Shown here in pieces: positions 17,324-25,383 of a DNA stretch of 64,000 bases. The number at the start of each line of letters is the position of its first letter. The first letter of the stretch is position 1. The DNA comes from Streptomyces beigongshangae. GTDB taxonomy: Bacteria; Actinomycetota; Actinomycetes; Streptomycetales; Streptomycetaceae. The notes beneath the pieces were generated by a model that searched no databases, was not told the origin of the DNA, and saw nothing but the letters and a program-made list of their open reading frames with translations. The stretch covers positions 1-64,000 of the forward strand of contig NZ_JAHKJW010000018.1 in the NCBI RefSeq assembly GCF_019710745.1. The letters run 5' to 3'. Made by a program: the position numbers and the translations under genes.

Positions 17324-18958
17324 TCAGACGGGCCGGGGCAGGGCTCCGTGCCGTTCCAGGAAGTCCGAGACCTCCGGGGCGCGGCGGTGCGGGAGCAGGA
17401 CCCTGGCCGTTCCCGCCAGCATCGTCCGCACCCGGGACGACTGGACCTCGTCCAGCAGGTCCAGGACGCGCAGCCCGGCCGCCGCGGCCTCGTCGGGGTG
17501 CCCGGCGCGGGCCAGGTCGTCGGCGAGCTCGGCGGTGTACAGGGCGAGGTTGCGGGTGAAGTGCGGGTCCTGGAGGCGGACCGCCCGGCGCGCCTGGTGG
17601 GCCGCGCGCGGCCAGTCGCCCAGCGCCGACCAGCACTGGGCCTCCAGTCCCGCCAGTTCGGCGTCCCCGTAGAAGCTCATCCACTCCGGATCGGCGTCGC
17701 ACGGCCCGCGCCCGTACAGGGCCCGCGCCCTCACCAGCGCCTGCTCGCAGCCCGTCCGGTCGGTCAGCCCCGCCCAGCCCCCCGCCTCACGCAGCGCGAG
17801 CAACGACAGGAGCCTGGCCGAGCCCAGGGAGCGCGCCGCGTACTGGGCCGCCTGCGCCGCCCGCACCGCCTCACGCGGCCGTCCCGCGTCCCGGGCCAGG
17901 AAGGACATGTTGCAGAAGGCGTGCGCCTCCAGGGCCGGGTCCAGGGCGACCCGGGCCGTCGCGAGCGCCTCGGCGTAGTGCGAGCGCGCGTCGTCGAAAC
18001 GCCCCGAGTCGTGCGCCAGCCAGCCCACGGAGACGGCCAGCTCGCCGGCCCCCGCGTGCAGCCGCTCGGCGGCCGCCCGGCGTGCCGACCCGGCTTCCAG
18101 CAGGGCGTACGCGGCCCGCAGCGGGGCCGCCGCCCTGCGGTACAGGCCGTCGGCGCCGTGCCGGTCGTCCAGCAGCCGGATCCTGCGGACGGTCTCCTCC
18201 AGCGCTCCGGCCTCGGGCCCTGCCCCGCCCCTCCGGTGCGCGGAACGCGGCGCGGCCTCGGCCGTACCGCGGAACGCGGGCCCCCAGGGGCCCAGGGAGG
18301 CCGCCGCCACGGCGGCGGTTCCTCCGCTCATGAATGCGCGACGTCGCACGTCGCTCTCCTCGTGGTTCTGATCGTCGGACCCGTGCGGGTCGCGAGGATC
18401 GCTCGGGTCCTGTGGGACGTATGGGTGCTGCGGGACGTGTGGGTCCTGCGGGACGTGCAGGTCGTACGGGATGTGTGGGTCGTACGGGATGTGTGGGTCG
18501 TACAGGTCCTGTGCGTCGTGCGCGCCGTGCAGTCCGTGCGGGTCGTGCGGGTCGTGCGTGCAGTGTGTCGTTGCGTCCGGCTCATGGGAACCGTCCGTCT
18601 CACGCGGAGTGCGCGGCGGGCTCTCGGTGTGTGCTGCGGGCGCCTGCTCGGCGGTGCGCGCCCCCCGCCCGCGCACCGCCGAACGGGGTACGAAGCCCAG
18701 GTCGGTCAGCGTCCGGCCGGGGAACATGTGCAGGAACACCCGCTCGTACGCGTAGTTGGGGCAGCGGATCTCGCCCGCCTCGACCCGCCCGATGTAGCGC
18801 GCGTCGCAGCTGACCTGCTCGTCGATCTCCCGGGCCGCCCGCCGCACAGCCGCGGCGAACTCGCCCGGCGAGCGCCTTCCGCGCAGCCGCCGGAAGGCGA
18901 GGTTCGGCTGCAGCGGCTGCGGTGGCCGGGGCGACGGGGGCATCGGTGACGACGTCAT
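17324..18958 (-). CDS. HTH-TPR regulator with His/Asp/Pro repeat and internal Tat-like segment
   Basis: This is a 544-residue protein. Residues about 20-85 form a small HTH (FRRLRGRRSPGEFAAAVRRAA, then ARYIGRVEAGE). Residues about 125-197 are a low-complexity stretch of six-residue units such as DPHIPY, DLHVPQ and DPHVPQ. At about 203-225 lies RRRAFMSGGTAAVAAASLG, a twin-arginine-like motif plus hydrophobic run. The remainder is TPR-type helical repeats (AHDSGRFDDARSHYAEALATA and others). Streptomyces has several HTH-linker-TPR regulators of this shape; the role is unknown. Start ATG 18958 has AGAGAGGA upstream. It is divergent from the 149-residue gene. Confidence 0.82.
   Translation of the reverse strand: MTSSPMPPSPRPPQPLQPNLAFRRLRGRRSPGEFAAAVRRAAREIDEQVSCDARYIGRVEAGEIRCPNYAYERVFLHMFPGRTLTDLGFVPRSAVRGRGARTAEQAPAAHTESPPRTPRETDGSHEPDATTHCTHDPHDPHGLHGAHDAQDLYDPHIPYDPHIPYDLHVPQDPHVPQHPYVPQDPSDPRDPHGSDDQNHEESDVRRRAFMSGGTAAVAAASLGPWGPAFRGTAEAAPRSAHRRGGAGPEAGALEETVRRIRLLDDRHGADGLYRRAAAPLRAAYALLEAGSARRAAAERLHAGAGELAVSVGWLAHDSGRFDDARSHYAEALATARVALDPALEAHAFCNMSFLARDAGRPREAVRAAQAAQYAARSLGSARLLSLLALREAGGWAGLTDRTGCEQALVRARALYGRGPCDADPEWMSFYGDAELAGLEAQCWSALGDWPRAAHQARRAVRLQDPHFTRNLALYTAELADDLARAGHPDEAAAAGLRVLDLLDEVQSSRVRTMLAGTARVLLPHRRAPEVSDFLERHGALPRPV
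18370..18560. repeat. Coding tandem repeat, His/Asp/Pro units
   Basis: About ten imperfect units of 15-18 bases recur, such as gggtcgtacgggatgtgt. They encode six-residue Asp-Pro-His units within the HTH-TPR regulator. Copy number is likely to vary between strains. Confidence 0.8.
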
Positions 18959-19218
18959 GGCCGGGTCCTCTCTCGCGAACCGTCGAACCAGGCCGGGAAC
19001 GGCACGAGTTGACCGTGTGGCCGATCGGGTCGCGCCTGTGTTTCCGGCGGGCACGAACCTACTCGCTGCGAAAAGATCGCCATACTGGATTTAGTTACAA
19101 AACGGATATCTCATACCTGTTCTGCCATCAACTGCCATCCTTTGCGGTCGGTTTTCGCCGTAGCCGTCGACGCGATGGAGCGTTGAACCATGTGGTGTGC
19201 TCGATCGAGGAGGGTTCC

Positions 19219-19668
19219 GTGGTGGAGGCCAGGATGGAGACCGGGCGGAGCGTCGGCTGCTGCCTTCCGGGAGAGCCGTGCGGTGGTGAGCGGGGGGGTG
19301 CCGGTGCCACCCCCGGGGGCCCGTGCGACCTCGTCACCGTGCCGGCCCGGCAGGGACTGGAGGCCGTCGACATCCTGCGGCGGGGCGCCCCCGCCGAGTC
19401 GGTCGGACCGGTCCTGCACGACGGCAGCTGCGACACCCTCGGGTTCCTGGTGCCGCCGGGCACGGCTTCCGCCTGGGACGTCCCGGGCAGCGTCTGCACG
19501 CGCACCGGCGGGCGGGGGGCCCGGCCGGCGCCCGAGCCGCCCGTCGAGGGCTCGGACTGGCTGCTGCCGCCGGAGGAGGAGGCGGAACTGGCCACCGACC
19601 CCGCGGCGCTGCGGGCGGCGCTGGGGGAGGCGGCGCGGTTGATCGAGGCCGCGGACAACTGCTGTTGA
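19219..19668 (+). CDS. Small Cys-containing hypothetical protein (149 aa)
   Basis: Start GTG 19219 has a GAGGAGG 6 bases upstream; longer readings of the frame run through promoter DNA. The protein has a pattern seen in primase/polymerase-like Streptomyces proteins: CDLVTVPARQGLEAVDIL, then GPVLHDGSCDTLGFLVPPGTASAW and a late WLLPPEEEAELATDP. It is too short to be a polymerase and ends in NCC. It is divergent from the HTH-TPR regulator across 260 bases, so the two may be functionally paired. No function can be assigned. Confidence 0.72.
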   Translation: MVEARMETGRSVGCCLPGEPCGGERGGAGATPGGPCDLVTVPARQGLEAVDILRRGAPAESVGPVLHDGSCDTLGFLVPPGTASAWDVPGSVCTRTGGRGARPAPEPPVEGSDWLLPPEEEAELATDPAALRAALGEAARLIEAADNCC

Positions 19669-19767
19669 GGCCCGGCGGGGGCCCGGCGGAGCCCTGCGGG
19701 GCCCGGCGGGCCCGCCGGGAGGGGCGGGTGCCGGGCGGGCCCGTTCCGCGCGGTCGATAATGGGGAG

Positions 19768-20643
19768 ATGGCCAGGGCGAGGAACAAACGGGCGGGTGAC
19801 AGGCGTGGCGGGAGCCCGGCCGTCGTCGAGGAGGTGGACGGAGGGCTTGCCGAGCTCCTGCCCGACCGGGAGCGGGCGCGGGGGTGGACCCTGCTCGTCG
19901 ACGGGGCCCCGCAGTCCCATGTCGACCTCGACGACCCGGCGTACCTGGGCTTCGAGTACCAGCGCCGTCTCGGGCACGTCATCGATCTCGTCGCCCCGCC
20001 CGGCAGGCCCGTGCACGCCGTGCACCTCGGCGGCGGCGCGCTCACCCTCGCCCGGTACGTGGCCGCCACCCGCCCCCGCTCCACCCAGCAGGTCGTCGAG
20101 CGGGACGCCGCGCTGGTCCGGCTGGTCCGGCGGGAGCTGCCGTGGGACCCGAACGCCCGGATCAGGGTGCGGTCCGCCGACGCGCGCGAAGGGCTCGCCA
20201 AGGTGCCGGACGGGTGGGCGGACCTCGTCGTCGCGGACGTGTTCAGCGGGGCGCGTACGCCCGCGCACCTGACGTCCGGCGAGTTCCTCACCGACGTACG
20301 CAGGGTCGTCAGGGCCGGTGGCGTGTACGCCGCCAACCTCACCGACGGTCCGCCCCTGGCGCACCTGCGCGGCCAGATCGCCACCGCAGCCGGCGTCTTT
20401 CCCGAACTCGCCCTCGTCGCCGACCCGGCGGTCCTGCGGGGTAAACGTTTCGGCAATGCCGTCCTGGTCGCCTCGGACCGTCCGCTGCCCCTCCAGGACC
20501 TGACCCGCCGGGCGGCCTCCGACCCCCACTCCGCAAGGGTCGAACACGGCAGACCGCTCCTGGACTTCACCGGCGGGGCGGCCCCGGTGACGGACGCGTC
20601 GGCGGTGGCGTCCCCCGCCCCTCCGCCGTCCGCCTTCCGGTAG
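19768..20643 (+). CDS. Spermidine-synthase-like methyltransferase-fold protein
   Basis: This is a 291-residue soluble protein with a Rossmann fold of the spermidine synthase family. The glycine-rich nucleotide site is VHAVHLGGGALTLARYVAA (about residues 82-100). The acidic residue at the end of the second strand is in TQQVVERDAALV, DAREGLAKVP follows, and LVVADVFSGA occupies the catalytic-loop position. The length and the absence of membrane segments fit the short actinobacterial fused-synthase relatives, which are often not true polyamine synthases. ATG 19768 follows GGGGAG. Confidence 0.82.
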   Translation: MARARNKRAGDRRGGSPAVVEEVDGGLAELLPDRERARGWTLLVDGAPQSHVDLDDPAYLGFEYQRRLGHVIDLVAPPGRPVHAVHLGGGALTLARYVAATRPRSTQQVVERDAALVRLVRRELPWDPNARIRVRSADAREGLAKVPDGWADLVVADVFSGARTPAHLTSGEFLTDVRRVVRAGGVYAANLTDGPPLAHLRGQIATAAGVFPELALVADPAVLRGKRFGNAVLVASDRPLPLQDLTRRAASDPHSARVEHGRPLLDFTGGAAPVTDASAVASPAPPPSAFR

Positions 20644-20667
20644 GGAGCCCAGCAAGGGGGCTCGGTA

Positions 20668-21231
20668 TCAGTAGTCGTTGATCTCCACCCGCGGCGCGGA
20701 GTCGTGCCACGTGCAGAACACCGAGACCCGGTCCGCCCCGGCGGAGAACTCCACCCGGATCCACCTCTCGGTCTTCCACACCTGCATCGACCACCCCGAC
20801 GCGGGCGTCGCGGACACCAGTGACGCCGACGCCGTGCCGAGTTCGAACACGGCCCGGCCGCCCTCGGTGTCGTAGCCGCGCACCTCGCCGGAGGCACCCG
20901 CGTTCGGGGTGGGGTCCGCCGGTTTCGAGGGCGACGGGGACGGCGGGGCCGAGGACGGTACGGCCGAGGGCGAACGGCTCGCGCTCGGCTCACGACTCCC
21001 CGGCGGAGTAGGTGTCACCCGCGCCGGGGACTCGGGCGGCCGGGCCGTGGAGGAGGCCAGCGGCCTGGATCCCTGCGGGCTTCCGCCGCCCCCGTCCGCC
21101 GTGATCGGCAGCGCCCGCGGCGGGTCGTAGGCCGTGCCCGTCATGACCGTGTGCACACCCCACCACGACAGCGTGACCGCCGCGCCCGTGGCGAGCGACC
21201 AAGCCAGTACGTGTACGAGTCCTCTGCGCAT
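20668..21231 (-). CDS. Membrane-anchored hypothetical protein (187 aa)
   Basis: An N-terminal hydrophobic helix (HVLAWSLATGAAVTLSWWGV, about residues 7-26) anchors or exports the protein. A Ser/Pro/Thr-rich linker (about 45-110) leads to an extracytoplasmic beta-rich domain. That domain holds a single Cys (SVFCTWHDSAPRVEI) and Trp-rich strands (GWSMQVWKTERWIRVEF). No known family is recognised. It is divergent from the two-component operon with 109 bases between, so it might be a target of that system. Confidence 0.78.
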   Translation of the reverse strand: MRRGLVHVLAWSLATGAAVTLSWWGVHTVMTGTAYDPPRALPITADGGGGSPQGSRPLASSTARPPESPARVTPTPPGSREPSASRSPSAVPSSAPPSPSPSKPADPTPNAGASGEVRGYDTEGGRAVFELGTASASLVSATPASGWSMQVWKTERWIRVEFSAGADRVSVFCTWHDSAPRVEINDY

Positions 21232-21340
21232 CGCGGGCCATCCTGCCCCACGAGCCCCGTGCGTGTCGCGCGTGCCCGCGGTCCGGGCAGTTGTCCACAG
21301 GCCCCCGACCGGTCTCCCCGTATGGCGTACGGTGCGGCTC

Positions 21341-22057
21341 ATGGCAAGTGTGCTCGTGGTCGAGGACGACCAGTTCGTACGCTCCGCCCTCATCCGCCAC
21401 CTGACCGAGGCCGCGCACACGGTGCGCAGTGTCGGTACGGCTCTTGAGGCGTTGCGCGAGGTCGCCCATTTCCGTTTCGACGTCGTGATCCTGGATCTCG
21501 GCCTGCCCGACCTGGACGGGTCGGAGGCGCTGAAGATGCTGCGCGGCATCACCGACGTGCCCGTGATCGTGGCGACCGCGCGGGACGACGAGACGGAGAT
21601 CGTCCGGCTGCTGAACGACGGCGCGGACGACTACCTGACCAAGCCGTTCTCGGTCGAGCACCTGTCGGCGCGGATGGCGGCGGTCCTGCGCCGCGCCCGG
21701 TCCTCGGCCGGGGAGCCGCCGCCCCCGCCGCAGATCCGGGTCGGCGGTCTCGCCATCGACCCGCTGCGCCGCCAGGCCGAACTGGACGGCGTGCGGCTGG
21801 ACCTGACCCGCCGCGAGTTCGACCTGCTGGCCTTCCTGGCCGGGCGGCCCGGTGTCGTCGTGGCGCGCAGGGAACTGCTCGCCGAGGTGTGGCAGCAGTC
21901 CTACGGGGACGATCAGACCATCGACGTCCATCTGTCCTGGCTGCGGCGGAAGCTGGGCGAGACGGCGGCCCGGCCGCGCTATCTGCACACCCTGCGCGGG
22001 GTCGGCGTGAAGCTGGAGCCGCCGGGGCCCGGGGAGACGCCGGGGCCGGGGCGATGA
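21341..22057 (+). CDS. OmpR/PhoB-family response regulator
   Basis: This is a 238-residue regulator. The receiver domain (1-115) has the acidic pocket VVEDDQ, the phospho-acceptor Asp in DVVILDLGLPDLDG (about residue 51) and the Lys of LTKPFS. The C-terminal winged helix (about 130-228) ends with TIDVHLSWLRRKLGE and TLRGVGVKL. ATG 21341 is the natural start. Its stop overlaps the kinase start as ATGA. The next gene downstream of the kinase is a chitinase whose leader carries an 11-bp-spaced direct repeat suited to this regulator class. Confidence 0.93.
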   Translation: MASVLVVEDDQFVRSALIRHLTEAAHTVRSVGTALEALREVAHFRFDVVILDLGLPDLDGSEALKMLRGITDVPVIVATARDDETEIVRLLNDGADDYLTKPFSVEHLSARMAAVLRRARSSAGEPPPPPQIRVGGLAIDPLRRQAELDGVRLDLTRREFDLLAFLAGRPGVVVARRELLAEVWQQSYGDDQTIDVHLSWLRRKLGETAARPRYLHTLRGVGVKLEPPGPGETPGPGR

Positions 22058-23595
22058 GGTGGGCACTGGTGAAGGTCTGCGTGGCCGTCACCACGATGGT
22101 CGTGGTGGCCTTCGCGGTCCCGCTCGGGCTGGTGATCAGGGAGATGGCGCGGGACCGGGCGTTCTCGAACGCCGAGCGGGAGGCCGCCGCCGTCGCCCCC
22201 GCGCTCTCGATCACCACCGACCGGGAGGAGCTGGAGCGGGTCGTCGCCTCGGCGGCGTCGGACGCGGGCATGGCCGTGCACATCCCCGCGGGCGACGCCG
22301 CGACCGGCAGCGGTGACGCGACCGGTGGCGGCGGCGCCGGCGACGCCGCGGGCGCCGGGCAGAAGCAGCAGGCCGTCGACATCGGGCGGCAGCGCGCCAC
22401 CGACAAGGACATCGCCGCGACCCGCAGACTGGGCCGGGCCTCCACGGCCGAAGTGCCGGGCGGATCGACGCTGTTGCAGCCCGTCGCGCTGAGCTCGGGC
22501 GCGATCGCGGTCGTCGAGGTGTACGTCCCGGAGTCGGAGGTCACCAACGGCGTGGGCACGGCCTGGGCCGTCCTCGCCGGGGTCGGGGCCGCGCTCGTCG
22601 TCGGCTCGGTCGCGGTGGCCGACCGGCTCGGGGTCCGGATGGTGCAGCCCGCGCAGCGCCTGGTGGAGAGCGCGCACCAGCTGGGGGAGGGGAAGCTGGG
22701 CGCCCGGGTGCCCGAGGAGGGGCCGACCGAGCTGCGGCTGGCGGCGGTCGCCTTCAACTCCATGGCCGACCAGGTCGTGCAACTGCTGGCGAACGAGCGG
22801 GAGCTGGCGGCCGACCTCTCGCACCGGCTGCGTACGCCGCTCACCGTGCTGCGGCTGAACGCGGCCTCGCTCGGTGACGGGCCGGCCGCCGAGCAGACCC
22901 GGGCCGCGGTCGCCCAGCTGGAGCGCGAGGTCGACACGATCATCCGCACGGCCCGGGACGCCAAGCCGCAGACCGCGGCGGTCGGGGCCGGCGCCGGGTG
23001 CGACGCCGCCGAGGTCGTCAGGGAGCGCATGGACTTCTGGTCGGCGCTCGCCGAGGACGAGGGACGCAAGGTGCGGGTGGCCGGGGTCGACCGGCCCGTG
23101 CGGATACCGGTGGCCCGCGCCGACCTCGTCGCCGCGCTCGACGCGCTGCTGGGGAACGTGTTCCGGCACACCGCCGAGGGCACGGCCTTCGCGGTCGACG
23201 TGCACAACGGCGAGGACGCGGTGATCGTGCTCGTCTCGGACGCGGGCCCGGGGATAGCCGACCCGGAGGCGGCGATGGCCCGCGGCCGCGGGTCCGGCGC
23301 CGACGGCTCGACCGGCCTCGGACTCGACATCGTGCGCCGGCTCGCGGAGTCGACGGGCGGGGACGTGCGGATCGGACGGTCCGTCCTGGGCGGGACCGAG
23401 GTCAGGATCTGGATCCAGCTGGACGGGCACGAGCCGGAGCGGCGCGGCCACCGCGGCGCGGTGCGCCGGCGCAGACCGGCGGGATCGGACGGGCCGGACG
23501 GACCGGGCAGGTCGGGCAGGTCAGGCAGGTCGGGCAGATCAGGCAGGTCTGACAGGTCGGGCGCGAGGTTTAACCGTCCCCGATCCCTTCCTTAA
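22054..23595 (+). CDS. Membrane sensor histidine kinase with SGR-repeat tail
   Basis: This is a 513-residue kinase. TM1 is at about 7-27 and TM2 at about 169-189, with an extracellular sensor loop that contains a Gly/Ala/Asp-rich insert (GDATGGGGAGDAAGAG). HAMP follows, then HisKA with the H-box ADLSHRLRTPL, then HATPase with NVFRHT (N box), DAGPGIADP (G1) and GSTGLGLDIV (G2). The C-terminus is a basic tail of repeated GRS residues from six 9-base units. Start ATG 22054 overlaps the regulator stop. The kinase partners the regulator just upstream. The signal is unknown, but chitin-related sensing is plausible from the neighbouring chitinase. Confidence 0.92.
   Translation: MRWALVKVCVAVTTMVVVAFAVPLGLVIREMARDRAFSNAEREAAAVAPALSITTDREELERVVASAASDAGMAVHIPAGDAATGSGDATGGGGAGDAAGAGQKQQAVDIGRQRATDKDIAATRRLGRASTAEVPGGSTLLQPVALSSGAIAVVEVYVPESEVTNGVGTAWAVLAGVGAALVVGSVAVADRLGVRMVQPAQRLVESAHQLGEGKLGARVPEEGPTELRLAAVAFNSMADQVVQLLANERELAADLSHRLRTPLTVLRLNAASLGDGPAAEQTRAAVAQLEREVDTIIRTARDAKPQTAAVGAGAGCDAAEVVRERMDFWSALAEDEGRKVRVAGVDRPVRIPVARADLVAALDALLGNVFRHTAEGTAFAVDVHNGEDAVIVLVSDAGPGIADPEAAMARGRGSGADGSTGLGLDIVRRLAESTGGDVRIGRSVLGGTEVRIWIQLDGHEPERRGHRGAVRRRRPAGSDGPDGPGRSGRSGRSGRSGRSDRSGARFNRPRSLP
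23506..23559 (+). repeat. Six-unit 9-base tandem repeat in kinase tail
   Basis: Units such as ggcaggtcg and ggcaggtca repeat six times without a break, encoding Gly-Arg-Ser. They lie beyond the HATPase domain, so copy number could change without loss of kinase function. Confidence 0.85.
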
Positions 23596-23607
23596 GTGCA
23601 CCCTAAG
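23591..23607. promoter_or_regulatory. Direct repeat CTTAAG/CCTAAG, possible response-regulator site
   Basis: CTTAAG at 23591 and CCTAAG at 23602 are spaced by exactly 11 bases, one helical turn, the usual spacing for OmpR-family dimers. They straddle the end of the kinase gene and the start of the 145-base leader of the chitinase gene. Confidence 0.4.
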
Positions 23608-23740
23608 ATCCGCGGCCGCCGTCCGGATCGGGGGTTTTGCCCGATTCCGGCTCGCTAGCGTGCTGCCCGCACCCCTCCTCGGGTCCTTCCGCGCACAGCG
23701 GAGGACCGGGGACCCAGTGAGCAGCGGAAGCAGGCACGCG

Positions 23741-25198
23741 ATGAGCACGCACCGGCGCATGACCAGTGGCAGGAAGAAGGCGGTGGGCGGCGTGGTCGCG
23801 GCGGCCGTGGTCGGCGGCGGAGCCCTCGTGTTCTCCGGCACGGCGCAGGCGGCCGGGGTCGGCGCGGCCTACACCAGGACCAGCGACTGGTCGACGGGCT
23901 ACACCGCGCAGTACGTCGTGACGAACGACACCGCGGGCACCGAGGCGGACTGGACGCTGGAGTTCGACCTGCCGTCCGGCGCGAGGCTCGGCTCGCTGTG
24001 GAACGCCGAGTCGGAGGTCAGGGGGCAGCACGTCACCGTGAAGCCGCCGGCCTGGGACAAGGACGGGCTCGCCCGGGGCGAGGCGGTGACCGTCGGCTTC
24101 GTGGTGAACGGCTCCGGCGACCCGACCGGCTGTGTCGTCGACGGCACCGGGTGCTCGGTGGACGACGGGGCGACCCCGGAGCCCTCCGGCCGCCCGACGC
24201 AGTCCCCGACCTCCGCACCGGACCCGGCGGAACCGACGGCGGCCCCCACGGCCACCCCGACCGCCACGCCCTCCGGGACCACGGGCCCAGGCAGCGGCAC
24301 CGGCGCCACCGCCCGCTTCGCGCCCTACGTCGACACCTCCCTTCATCCCGCCTTCGACCTGCTCGCCGCAGCCGGGGCCACCGGGGTGAAGGACTACAAC
24401 CTCGCCTTCGTCACGGACGGCGGCGGCTGCACCCCCAAGTGGGGCGGTGTGACGGAGCTGGCCAGTGACGCGGTCGCCGCGCAGATCGGCGGGCTCCGGG
24501 CCGAGGGCGGCGACGTCCGGGTCTCCTTCGGCGGCGCGGCCGGCTCCGAACTCGCGCTGAACTGCTCGTCGGCCGACGCCCTCGCGGCGGCGTACGGCGA
24601 GGTCGTGGACGCGTACGACCTGACGAAGGTCGACTTCGACGTGGAGGGCGGCGCGCTCCCGGACAAGGCGGCGAACACCCGCCGGGCGCAGGCGATCGCG
24701 AAGCTCCAGGGCGAACACCCCGGCCTGGACGTCTCCTTCACCCTGCCCGTGATGCCCGAGGGCCTCACCCAGGACGGGGTGAGCCTGCTCGCCGACGCCA
24801 GGGCGAACGGCGTCGGCATCGACGCGGTCAACATCATGGCGATGGACTACGGGCCGGCCTACAGCGGTGACATGGGCACCTACGCGGAGCAGGCCGCCAC
24901 CGCGACCCAGGCCCAGCTCAAGGGGGTCCTCGGGCTCTCCGACGCCGACGCCTGGAAGACGGTCGCCGTCACCCCGATGATCGGGGTGAACGACGTGACG
25001 ACGGAGATCTTCGAGGTGGGCGACGCCACCCAGCTCGTGGAGTTCGCCAGGGCGAAGGGGATCGGCTGGCTCTCCCTGTGGTCCGCCACCCGCGACAAGC
25101 AGTGCCCCGGCGGCACCAAGCCCGCCGCCGACGCGACCTGCAGCTCGGTCCTCCAGGACGCCCACGCCTTCTCGAAGGCGTTCGCCGCCTACAAGTAA
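23741..25198 (+). CDS. Secreted CBM2-GH18 chitinase
   Basis: This is a 485-residue exported enzyme. A signal peptide ends near SGTAQA|AGVGAA (about residue 37). A CBM2-type binding module runs about 38-140 (TSDWSTGYTAQYVVTND, a Cys pair at its end). A Pro/Thr/Ser-rich linker runs about 145-185, then a GH18 barrel. The GH18 catalytic motif reads VDFDVEGG with Glu302 as acid; MAMDYGPAY supplies the conserved Met-Asp-Tyr. It cleaves chitin outside the cell. ATG 23741 is preferred; GTG 23717 in the same frame is an alternative with GGAGG farther upstream. No dre site is seen in the leader, so control by the adjacent two-component system is more likely. Confidence 0.93.
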   Translation: MSTHRRMTSGRKKAVGGVVAAAVVGGGALVFSGTAQAAGVGAAYTRTSDWSTGYTAQYVVTNDTAGTEADWTLEFDLPSGARLGSLWNAESEVRGQHVTVKPPAWDKDGLARGEAVTVGFVVNGSGDPTGCVVDGTGCSVDDGATPEPSGRPTQSPTSAPDPAEPTAAPTATPTATPSGTTGPGSGTGATARFAPYVDTSLHPAFDLLAAAGATGVKDYNLAFVTDGGGCTPKWGGVTELASDAVAAQIGGLRAEGGDVRVSFGGAAGSELALNCSSADALAAAYGEVVDAYDLTKVDFDVEGGALPDKAANTRRAQAIAKLQGEHPGLDVSFTLPVMPEGLTQDGVSLLADARANGVGIDAVNIMAMDYGPAYSGDMGTYAEQAATATQAQLKGVLGLSDADAWKTVAVTPMIGVNDVTTEIFEVGDATQLVEFARAKGIGWLSLWSATRDKQCPGGTKPAADATCSSVLQDAHAFSKAFAAYK

Positions 25199-25253
25199 CG
25201 AGTAGCCGGCACTCCCCGAACGCCCCCGCAGGAGGTCATGCCCGCGCGGGGGT

Positions 25254-25300
25254 CGCGCACCCCGGCCGGTCCCCTTCCCCCCACCCGGCCGGGGCGTGCG
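25254..25300. terminator. Terminator hairpin after chitinase gene
   Basis: The perfect core CCCCGGCCGG (25260-25269) with CCGGCCGGGG (25285-25294) has flanking pairs extending the stem. Confidence 0.7.
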
Positions 25301-25312
25301 CAGGTACGCCGC

Positions 25313-25349
25313 GGGGCGCGGCACTCCCCCCACCGAGGTGCCGCGCCCC
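25313..25349. terminator. Terminator hairpin for bglC
   Basis: A perfect 12-bp stem, GGGGCGCGGCAC with GTGCCGCGCCCC, lies just beyond the bglC stop on the minus strand and back-to-back with the chitinase terminator. Confidence 0.8.
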
Positions 25350-25383
25350 ACCCCCGCCCCCGCCCGTTTCCCCGAAGGCGGAC

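Noticed and set aside
18350..18600. CRISPR-like repeat array
   Set aside because: Repeats have no unique spacers and lie in a coding frame (His/Asp/Pro units).
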